From an uncultured Rubrobacteraceae bacterium (GTDB lineage Bacteria; Actinomycetota; Rubrobacteria; Rubrobacterales; Rubrobacteraceae), in assembly GCA_902805985.1 (NCBI GenBank), contig CADCUW010000544.1, positions 1 through 9,386 on the forward strand: DNA of 9,386 nucleotides. The letters run 5' to 3'. The notes under the pieces were generated by a model, which saw only the letters and a program-made list of their open reading frames with translations, did not search any database and had not been told where the DNA came from. Position numbers and translations under genes: made by a program. This document shows, one piece after another, positions 1 to 5,233 of this stretch; position 1 is the stretch's first letter; every line of letters starts with the position of its first letter.

Positions 1-125
1 CGTCCGAACACCTCCTCCCCGTAGCCCAACCTCACGCGGTTGTGGTCCACCGTGTAACCGGGGACCTCTCCAGGGTTCTCCCGCGAAGCCCCGACCTCCG
101 CGTACGAGAACGGGGCGCCCCGCTG
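1..125 (-). other. Open frame of unknown status running off the left edge
   Basis: Downstream of dut on the minus strand, a frame is open from just after a TAA (complement of 126-128) to the window edge, about 41 codons. It reads a plausible peptide that includes YTVDHNRVRLGYGEEVFG. It has no ATG. The first usable start is a GTG at 48-50, with only a distant GGAGAGG upstream. It could be the N-terminal part of a small gene that continues left of the window, the remnant of a broken gene, or chance in GC-rich DNA. I do not recognise a family. The rest of this left stretch (126-222) holds only the weak hairpin listed separately. Confidence 0.2.
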
Positions 126-148
126 TTAGTCCAAGAGTAGAGAGACCC

Positions 149-164
149 GAGCCGCGGAAGGCTC
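149..164 (-). terminator. Weak hairpin downstream of dut, possible terminator
   Basis: GAGCC and GGCTC form a 5-bp stem with a 6-base loop. On the minus strand the stem is followed by GGGTCTCTCT, a pyrimidine-rich but not T-pure tail. It lies about 60 bases beyond the dut stop codon. The short stem and imperfect tail make this only a candidate intrinsic terminator. Confidence 0.2.
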
Positions 165-222
165 ACCGATCAGAAACATCGAGGTTCTTCCAAACCGAAG
201 GGTGATATCTGGCGGCTAACGG

Positions 223-678
223 TCACCTCCCCGACGAGCCGAAGCCGCCCTCCCCCCTGCCGTCCGCCCCGGCATCGAGGAACTCGACGGGCTCGAAGGC
301 GGCGCCCGCGGCCCGAACGAGGACGAGTTGGGCGACCCTCATACCGGGCTCGACGAGGAAGGTCTCCCCGCGGTCATGGTTGATGAGGGGGACCCTTATC
401 TCCCCGCGGTACCCGGAGTCTATGAGCCCCGGCGTGTTGACCAGGGAGATGCCGTGCCTTACCGCGAGCCCGCTCCTCGGCAACACGAGCCCCGCGTACC
501 CGGCCGGTATCGCCATCGAGACCCCTGTCCCGACCACCGCCCGCCCGCCGGGCCGAAGCTCGGCCCCCTCGACCGAACGGAGGTCGTACCCGGCGTCCCC
601 CGCGTGCGCCCTCTCGGGCGCGCGGGCCTCCGGCACGAGACGGCGAAAGGAGACGCGTAGGGGTTCTTCGGGGTGCAT
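223..678 (-). CDS. dut: Deoxyuridine 5'-triphosphate nucleotidohydrolase (dUTPase)
   Basis: This is a homotrimeric-type dUTPase. It hydrolyses dUTP to dUMP and pyrophosphate in the cytosol, which keeps uracil out of DNA and supplies dUMP to thymidylate synthase. The 151-residue product has the usual length and all five family motifs in order: I AGDAGYDLRS (26-35), II PRSGL (67-71), III NTPGLIDSGYRGE with catalytic Asp87 and Tyr90, IV GMRVAQLVL (112-120), and V GRGEGGFGSSG (140-150). The chosen start is the ATG at 676-678. The frame is open further upstream to a TTG at 784-786, and an ATG at 688-690 is also in frame, but the latter is part of the candidate -10 element and the former runs through the metG promoter. 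No Shine-Dalgarno precedes 676-678, which fits near-leaderless translation. It diverges from metG. The family call is secure; the start is fairly secure. Confidence 0.95.
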   Translation of the reverse strand: MHPEEPLRVSFRRLVPEARAPERAHAGDAGYDLRSVEGAELRPGGRAVVGTGVSMAIPAGYAGLVLPRSGLAVRHGISLVNTPGLIDSGYRGEIRVPLINHDRGETFLVEPGMRVAQLVLVRAAGAAFEPVEFLDAGADGRGEGGFGSSGR

Positions 679-688
679 ACCGCGGCCC

Positions 689-697
689 ATGTTAGCA
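689..697 (-). promoter_or_regulatory. Extended -10 promoter element of dut
   Basis: On the minus strand the sequence reads TGC-TAACAT, an extended -10 (TGn + TAnnnT). Transcription would begin about 7 bases downstream, near 682, only a few bases before the dut ATG (676-678). The -35 region (near 712-717, CTGAAC) is a poor match and is overlapped by a palindrome. The 12 bases GGGTGCTAACAT recur exactly in front of the rhodanese gene, which supports a functional element. The assignment rests on pattern recognition only. Confidence 0.5.
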
Positions 698-711
698 CCC
701 GGAGATACCCG

Positions 712-724
712 GTTCAGCCTGAAC
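712..724. promoter_or_regulatory. 13-bp perfect palindrome between dut and metG, possible operator
   Basis: GTTCAG-C-CTGAAC is a perfect inverted repeat about one helical turn and a half long. It covers the position where the -35 of dut should be and lies about 65 bp upstream of the metG -10. Its place between divergent promoters suggests a dimeric repressor or activator site, but no regulator can be named from the sequence. The half-site order (GTTC...GAAC) is opposite to the GAAC...GTTC of Gram-positive LexA boxes. Confidence 0.35.
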
Positions 725-788
725 GGCGTGGCGGCCCAGGGACGCGAGACCGAAGCCAGCGGGTCGAAACCTGAAGCCTTTACCAAGC

Positions 789-797
789 TGGTATTCT
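789..797 (+). promoter_or_regulatory. Extended -10 promoter of metG giving a leaderless mRNA
   Basis: TGG-TATTCT is an extended -10 element; the hexamer TATTCT occupies 792-797. Six bases further on, position 804 is the A of the metG ATG, so the predicted transcript starts on the initiation codon. No Shine-Dalgarno is present upstream. No convincing -35 is seen (CTGAAG at 771-776 with a 15-bp spacer is the best), as is common for extended -10 promoters. Confidence 0.5.
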
Positions 798-803
798 TTG
801 ATC

Positions 804-2522
804 ATGGACGATACGAAGAGGCGATACCTGGTCACATCCGCGTTGCCGTACGCCAACGGGCCGTTGCACGTCGGCCAGATCGTGGGCGCCTACCTCCCGG
901 CGGACGCCTTCGTGCGGTACCTGAGGGCGCGGGGCGAGGACGTGGTCTACGTCTGCGGCACGGACGAGCACGGCGTCCCCATCACCCTGACCGCCGAGCG
1001 GGAGGGCAAGGACCCCCAGGACGTCGTCGACTACTGGTGGGCGCACATGAAGGAGACGTTCGCCCGCTTCGGCATAAGCTTCGACAACTTCTCGCGCACC
1101 TCGACACCCCTGCACGCGAAGAACACCCAGCTCTTCTACCGCAAGCTCAAGGAGGGCGGCTACATCTCGGAGGCCGAGTCCAAGCAGATGTACAGCCCAA
1201 CCGAGGGCCGCTTCCTGCCGGACCGCTACGTCGAGGGCACATGCCCGGTCTGCGGCTACAAGGAGGCCAGGGGCGACCAGTGCGACAACTGCGGCTCGTG
1301 GTATGAGGCCTACGAGCTTATAGAGCCCCACTCCAAAGTGACAGGTGGGCCCGCGGAGGTCCGCGAGACGACGCACCTCTACCTCGACCTGCCGAAGCTC
1401 TCCGACAGGTTGCGGGAGTACGTCGCGGGGCAGGAGCACTGGCGCACCTCCGTCAAGAACTTCATCCTCGGCATCATCGACGGGGGCTTGGAGAAGCGGC
1501 CCATAACCCGCGATATCCAGTGGGGCGTGCCGGTGCCCGAGCCGGGCTTCGAGGACAAGCGCTTCTACGTCTGGTTCGACGCCTGCATCGGCTACGTCTC
1601 CTCCACGATGGAGTGGGCCGAGAGCGTGGGCGAGCCCGACCGCTGGCGCGAGTACTGGCAGGAGCCGGACACGAGGCTCTTCCACTTTATCGGGAAGGAC
1701 AACACGGTCTTCCACGCGCTCGTGTGGCCGGCCCTGCTCACGGGCGCCGGGGAGGACGGCGAGGAACCGTACGTTCTCCCCTACGACGTCCCGGCCAACG
1801 AGTTTATGAACCTTGAGGTCGTCGTGGACGGCGAGCGGCGCCCGATGCAGATGTCCACGAGTCGTAACCTCGCGGTGTGGCTGCACGAGGCGCTCGACCG
1901 CTTCCCGGCCGACCCCTTGCGCTTCTACCTCGCCTCGAACCTGCCGGAGACCGGTGACGTGGCCTTCTCGTGGCGGGACTTCGGGACCAGGGTCAACTCG
2001 GACCTTATCGGCAACCTCGGCAACTACATAAACCGCGTCCTCTCCTTCGCCGAGAAGTACGCGGAAGGCGAGATGACCCGGCCGGAAGGGCTGCCGAACG
2101 ATGCGCGGGCTGTCTTCGAGGACTTCAAAGAATTAGAGCGGCGCTACGAGCAGAGAATGCTCGCGCCGAAGCCGCGCGAGGCGCTGGGCGAGCTGCTCGC
2201 CATGGGACGGCGGGCCAACCGCTTCTTCGACTCGGAGGCGCCCTGGAAGACCCGCAGGGACGACCCCGAGCGCGCCCGCGCGACGCTCTACGTCTGCTCC
2301 GTGCTGCTCGGCTCCATCGCCTACCACGCCGCCCCCTACGTCCCCGAGGCCATCGGGCGGCTGCAAGGCTTCTTCGACGGACCCGTGGCCCGGGTGACAG
2401 ACCTTGAGGACCTGCCCGAGGGCTACCGCGTGACCGGGGCGAAGCCGTTGTTCCAGAGGATCGAGGACGAGGACGTCCTCGCCGCGGAGGAGCGTCTCTC
2501 CCGCGCCGTGCGCGGGGAGTAG
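804..2522 (+). CDS. metG: Methionyl-tRNA synthetase with divergent class I signature motifs
   Basis: This enzyme attaches methionine to tRNA-Met using ATP, in the cytosol. The 572-residue product has a class Ia catalytic core with the opening SALPYANGPLH, the block VCGTDEHG, the zinc knuckle CPVC...CDNC (cysteines at about 147, 150, 160 and 163), KNFILG, ITRDIQWGVPVPEPG, FYVWFDACIGY and FIGKDN. An anticodon-binding helical domain beginning near NLGNYINRVLSF follows. It lacks the C-terminal EMAP-like dimerisation domain of longer MetRS. The style (GAYLPAD, STSRN, ASNLPETGD) resembles the archaeal/Bacteroidota-like branch rather than the mycobacterial one. Oddly, the HIGH motif is HVGQ (22-25) and the KMSKS loop is QMSTS (349-353). 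The ATG at 804 is preferred over an in-frame TTG at 798 because the -10 element places the transcript start at 804. The family is certain; whether it is the main housekeeping copy is not. Confidence 0.95.
   Translation: MDDTKRRYLVTSALPYANGPLHVGQIVGAYLPADAFVRYLRARGEDVVYVCGTDEHGVPITLTAEREGKDPQDVVDYWWAHMKETFARFGISFDNFSRTSTPLHAKNTQLFYRKLKEGGYISEAESKQMYSPTEGRFLPDRYVEGTCPVCGYKEARGDQCDNCGSWYEAYELIEPHSKVTGGPAEVRETTHLYLDLPKLSDRLREYVAGQEHWRTSVKNFILGIIDGGLEKRPITRDIQWGVPVPEPGFEDKRFYVWFDACIGYVSSTMEWAESVGEPDRWREYWQEPDTRLFHFIGKDNTVFHALVWPALLTGAGEDGEEPYVLPYDVPANEFMNLEVVVDGERRPMQMSTSRNLAVWLHEALDRFPADPLRFYLASNLPETGDVAFSWRDFGTRVNSDLIGNLGNYINRVLSFAEKYAEGEMTRPEGLPNDARAVFEDFKELERRYEQRMLAPKPREALGELLAMGRRANRFFDSEAPWKTRRDDPERARATLYVCSVLLGSIAYHAAPYVPEAIGRLQGFFDGPVARVTDLEDLPEGYRVTGAKPLFQRIEDEDVLAAEERLSRAVRGE
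2500..2516. terminator. GC-rich hairpin at the metG/MFS convergence
   Basis: CCCGCGC-CGT-GCGCGGG is a perfect 7-bp GC stem with a 3-base loop, lying inside the last codons of metG and just past the stop codon of the convergent MFS gene. Neither strand has a T-run after it, so it is not a classical intrinsic terminator. Since the two stop codons are one base apart, it is the only visible structure that could help end the MFS transcript. Confidence 0.25.
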
Positions 2523-2523
2523 C

Positions 2524-3669
2524 TCAGCCGGCCCTCTCTTTTGGCGCCTCGTCCGTGGACACCCTCGCGCCGAGAAGGGCTATGGCGATCCCGGCGAGCG
2601 CGATGGTCCAGAGCGCGGCCCGCAGGCCGAGGACTTCGGCGAGCCCGCCGACCAGGACGGGGCCTAGCAGGAACCCGCCGTAGCCCAGAGTGGTGACCAC
2701 GGAGACGGCCGCGCCCGTCCCGCCAGGGGCGACGTCTCCGGCGACGGAGAAGGCTATCGGCGCCACGGAGGAGAGAGCTAAGCCCACGATCAAGAACCCC
2801 CCGACGACCAGCACGGGCTCGCGCGTGACGAGGGCGAGGGCCATCCCAGCGGCGGTAAACAGGCCAGCGCACACGAGCGTGAGGCGGTTGCCGAAGAGCC
2901 GCACCACGCCCGCGGTCCCGAGCCTGCCCACGGCCATAGCCGCGTAGAAGACGGCGACCCCGGAGCCGCCGAGGAGGGCCGGAAGGCCCAGGGTGTCGCG
3001 CAGGTAGATCCCGGACCAGTGCTCCATCTCGCCCTCCGAGCCGAGCCCGAGCGTCGCGATCCCACCGACCAGCAGGAGCGGCAGGTGCCGGTAAAGCGCG
3101 TAATGGGTCCCCCTGATGCCACCGCCGGGGTCGCCCTGATCCCCCGCCGGGAAACGGGTGTTCGCGAAGGCGAGGAGCAGCAGCCCGAGCGGAACGAGCA
3201 GGAGGAGGTAGACGGCCCGGTAGTCCGTGCCGGCCTGCACCAGCACGCCGGCGCCGATGGCCCCGACGGTCGCGCCGGCGGAGAAGGCGGCGTGGACGAG
3301 CGACATGAACCGCCGTCCGGTCGCCTGCTCGAGGTCCACGGCGGCCGAGTTTATGCCCACGTCGTAGAGGCCCGAGGCCGAGTAGAGCACGACGAGCGTC
3401 ATGATCAGCGCGGCGTACCCCCCCGAGAGGGCGAGGCCCGAAATCCCAACGCCCAGCACGACCCCGGTGAGGATCAAAAAGACCTTCCGTCCCAGCCTGT
3501 CGGCCGCCCAACCGAGGGTGGCCATGGCGAGGATCGAGGCCAGCGCCCCGACGAAGAGCGCCGCCCCGAGCGGGCCGGGCGAGAGGTCCAAGGCACGGCC
3601 AAGGTCCGTCAGCAGGACGGCGAACACGCCCCAGAAGAGCCCGAAGAAACCGAAGGCCCCGAGCCCCAC
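2524..3669 (-). CDS. Major facilitator superfamily transporter, YbjJ/fucose-permease-like
   Basis: A 381-residue, very hydrophobic integral membrane protein with about 12 predicted transmembrane segments. The MFS motif A between TM2 and TM3 is clear: GWAADRLGRK (53-62). The stretch GLYDVGINSAAVDLE (100-114) and the later FSAGATVGAIGAG and EGEMEHWSGIYLRD resemble the YbjJ/FucP-like branch of proton-coupled transporters and efflux proteins. The substrate cannot be read from sequence. The start is the GTG at 3667-3669, the only ATG/GTG/TTG in frame before an upstream stop (3733-3735). The first membrane helix begins almost at once, and no good Shine-Dalgarno is visible. The gene starts 28 bases after the rhodanese stop, so the two are probably co-transcribed. 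It ends one base from the stop codon of metG. MFS membership is secure; the subfamily is tentative. Confidence 0.9.
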   Translation of the reverse strand: MGLGAFGFFGLFWGVFAVLLTDLGRALDLSPGPLGAALFVGALASILAMATLGWAADRLGRKVFLILTGVVLGVGISGLALSGGYAALIMTLVVLYSASGLYDVGINSAAVDLEQATGRRFMSLVHAAFSAGATVGAIGAGVLVQAGTDYRAVYLLLLVPLGLLLLAFANTRFPAGDQGDPGGGIRGTHYALYRHLPLLLVGGIATLGLGSEGEMEHWSGIYLRDTLGLPALLGGSGVAVFYAAMAVGRLGTAGVVRLFGNRLTLVCAGLFTAAGMALALVTREPVLVVGGFLIVGLALSSVAPIAFSVAGDVAPGGTGAAVSVVTTLGYGGFLLGPVLVGGLAEVLGLRAALWTIALAGIAIALLGARVSTDEAPKERAG

Positions 3670-3697
3670 GGCCAGGAGCCCGCGGGCCGGGGAGGGG

Positions 3698-4057
3698 CTA
3701 CTCGACCTCGTAGCCTTCCTCTCTCCAGGCGCTCAGGCCGCCCTGCATGTTCGCGACGTTCGTGTAGCCCATCTCCTTGAGGCTCTTCGCCGCCAGAGAG
3801 CCCCTGCCCCCCAGGGCGCAGTGGACGACGATGCGGGCGTCCTTGTCCGGCAGCTCATCCGCCGCCCTGTACTCCAGAAGCCCCCGCGGCAAGGGCTTAG
3901 CACCAGGGACGTGGCCGGCCTCGAACTCGTCAGGCTCCCGCACGTCCACCACGGTCACGCTCTCGCCGGTACGGAGCGCCTCGTGCACCGCCCCAACGTC
4001 CGTCTGCTCCGTCTCGGCCTTCGCCTCCGAGACGAGGTCCTCGTAGCTCTTAGCCAC
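3698..4057 (-). CDS. Single-domain rhodanese-like sulfurtransferase
   Basis: A 119-residue protein consisting of one rhodanese domain after a short charged N-terminal helix. Rhodaneses carry sulfane sulfur as a cysteine persulfide and pass it to acceptors such as cyanide, thiols or biosynthetic proteins. Family marks are VVDVREPDEFEAGHVPGA (36-53), the active-site loop HCALGGRG with Cys80, and the C-terminal NMQGGLSAWREEGY. There is no signal peptide, so it is cytosolic. The start is the GTG at 4055-4057, preceded at ideal distance by GGGAGGAG. The gene has its own candidate promoter in the 60-base gap after thyX and is followed 28 bases on by the MFS gene. Its sulfur donor and acceptor are unknown. 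The link to the transporter suggests, but does not show, a role in handling a sulfur compound. Confidence 0.92.
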   Translation of the reverse strand: MAKSYEDLVSEAKAETEQTDVGAVHEALRTGESVTVVDVREPDEFEAGHVPGAKPLPRGLLEYRAADELPDKDARIVVHCALGGRGSLAAKSLKEMGYTNVANMQGGLSAWREEGYEVE

Positions 4058-4094
4058 CGCCTACTCCTCCCTCTCGCTCTGTCCATCCGGGAAA

Positions 4095-4103
4095 ATGTTA
4101 GCA
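4095..4103 (-). promoter_or_regulatory. Extended -10 promoter of the rhodanese-MFS pair
   Basis: The minus strand reads TGC-TAACAT, identical to the element in front of dut; the identity extends over 12 bases (GGGTGCTAACAT). A GTGACC 15 bases upstream of the hexamer, overlapping the thyX stop region, is a fair -35. The predicted transcript start near 4088 leaves a leader of about 31 bases that contains the GGGAGGAG ribosome-binding site of the rhodanese gene. The rhodanese and MFS genes could therefore be transcribed independently of thyX. Confidence 0.5.
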
Positions 4104-4117
4104 CCCGTCAGGGCCGG

Positions 4118-5053
4118 TCACGCCTTCCTGTTCTTCGTGGAGACCGTGACCGTCCCGTCGGGGAGGTCGCCGATCTCGTAGTCGCCGAAGAGGATGGGGT
4201 CGGCCGTCCTCAGGCAGAGGAAGAGCCGGAGGGCGAGGCCCCGGATCTCGCTTTCGGCGTGCGCGTCGGCCCGCATCTCGATGATGTGCCTGAGGGCCCT
4301 GATGTTCCCCGTGAATACCATCGGCGCCTCGGTCTCGTTGGGCAGGAGAGACCGCGCCGTCTGCTGCACCTTCTTTCTGGCGTCGGTCTTCTGGTCCGCC
4401 GAAAGCATGGCATGCCCCTCACCCTGAAGGTCCAGAAGCCTCTCCGCCATCTCCTCATATCCCGTGGCCGCCCGGTCCGCCCGCCCCTCGAAGAGCCGGT
4501 GCAGCTTCTCGTCCTCCTGGTACTCGGGCCGCTCCACGAACCGCAACACGGCCCCGGAGACGTACCGCTGCGAGATTTGGGAGAAACCGGCTCCTGCCCT
4601 GTGCCGGACAAGCTCGTGGGTGACGCTGCGGCTTATGCCGTAGAGCAGGAAGCTGAAGCTCGCGTGCTCCAGGACGGAGCCGTGTCCGGCCGAGGTCAAC
4701 CGCTCGAAGTACGATGCGGCGTTCTCGTTGGTCGTGCGGCGGGGTCCGAAAGAGGCGTAACAGAGCTGACCCGCCGTCTTGCAGAGCTGGGAGGAGTCGG
4801 GGAGCGTTGTCGGGTCGTCGAGGTATTCCGGGAAGCGAAGCTCCGGGTCGAAGCCCTCCAGAAACCCGCCGAGACCCCTGACGTTGGTCTGTGGCCTGGT
4901 CAGGATGACGACGCCGGGGGCCTTGAGGTACGCGGTCCCGGCGTCCGTGTGATGGACCGGCGAGTGGATGGCGGGGAAGCCGTCCTGAACGGCCCCCCCC
5001 ATACCTCTAAAAAGCTCTTCTGCGCGCGCGGCGCTGCGTTCGGTGGTCTCCAA
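4118..5053 (-). CDS. thyX: Flavin-dependent thymidylate synthase (ThyX)
   Basis: ThyX converts dUMP to dTMP using methylenetetrahydrofolate, with FAD and NADPH as reductants, and replaces the unrelated ThyA. The 311-residue protein shows CYASFGPRRTTNE (98-110), GHGSVLEHASFSF (123-135), THELVRHRAGAGFSQISQRYV (signature; RHR at 150-152, Ser161) and the C-terminal block NIRALRHIIEMRADAHAESE, which belongs to the FAD and dUMP sites. The N-terminal region before the core is longer than in the roughly 250-residue mycobacterial enzyme. The start is TTG at 5051-5053, with AAGGGAG four bases upstream. An internal ATG at 5000-5002 is possible but lacks a well-spaced ribosome-binding site. The signature is RHR-x8-S rather than RHR-x7-S. 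A run of eight G follows codon 18. It diverges from the UDP-glucose dehydrogenase gene and works one step after dut. Confidence 0.95.
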   Translation of the reverse strand: METTERSAARAEELFRGMGGAVQDGFPAIHSPVHHTDAGTAYLKAPGVVILTRPQTNVRGLGGFLEGFDPELRFPEYLDDPTTLPDSSQLCKTAGQLCYASFGPRRTTNENAASYFERLTSAGHGSVLEHASFSFLLYGISRSVTHELVRHRAGAGFSQISQRYVSGAVLRFVERPEYQEDEKLHRLFEGRADRAATGYEEMAERLLDLQGEGHAMLSADQKTDARKKVQQTARSLLPNETEAPMVFTGNIRALRHIIEMRADAHAESEIRGLALRLFLCLRTADPILFGDYEIGDLPDGTVTVSTKNRKA

Positions 5054-5084
5054 CGGGCTCCCTTCTGCGGTTCTTCTCGTCGGA

Positions 5085-5090
5085 AGGTTA
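5085..5090 (-). promoter_or_regulatory. Candidate -10 element of thyX
   Basis: The minus strand reads GGCTAACCT, with TAACCT as a -10 of the same CTAAC type as the two TGCTAACAT promoters, but without the TGn extension. A start near 5078 would give a leader of about 25 bases carrying AAGGGAG just before the TTG start of thyX. No clear -35 is seen. Confidence 0.35.
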
Positions 5091-5169
5091 GCCTATTTGC
5101 CCGGGTCTTTCCGAAGCGGGCACCGGCCGGCCCGTGGTCGCGGAAGGGTTGCCCGGAGCTGGTGGAAAT

Positions 5170-5188
5170 CGGGGTCCCCGTGTAAAGT
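5170..5188 (+). promoter_or_regulatory. Candidate promoter of ugd with adjoining inverted repeat
   Basis: TAAAGT at 5183-5188 is preceded directly by TG and could serve as a -10. Just upstream, CGGGG-T-CCCCG (5170-5180) is a compact inverted repeat in the spacer region. No good -35 is visible. If used, transcription starts near 5194-5196, which would exclude the GTG at 5192 as the translation start and favour the TTG at 5234. The remainder of the thyX-ugd intergenic stretch shows nothing further. Confidence 0.3.
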
Positions 5189-5233
5189 GTCGTGGGCGTT
5201 CTGTTCGGCGAAGATTGGTCTCTGGGGCAAGAA

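Noticed and set aside
688..690. ATG as the dut start four codons upstream of the chosen one
   Set aside because: It is part of the candidate -10 hexamer (TAACAT), so it would not be in the mRNA, and the dUTPase fold needs no extra residues.
712..724. Palindrome interpreted as a LexA/SOS box controlling dut
   Set aside because: Gram-positive LexA sites have GAAC and GTTC as outer half-sites separated by four bases; here the order is reversed with a five-base centre.
5000..5002. Internal ATG as the thyX start
   Set aside because: The only purine-rich match (AGAGG) is one base from it, too close, whereas the TTG at 5051-5053 has AAGGGAG upstream. Not fully excluded.
3401..5185. Long open frame on the plus strand (about 594 codons) opposite the MFS 5' end, rhodanese and thyX
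   Set aside because: It is antisense to three well-supported genes, is rich in Arg/Pro/Gly/His as expected for a mirror frame of high-GC coding DNA, and shows no domain.
5192..5194. GTG as the ugd start
   Set aside because: It has no ribosome-binding site, lies at or before the predicted transcript start, and would give a 14-residue N-terminal extension unusual for the family. Not excluded.
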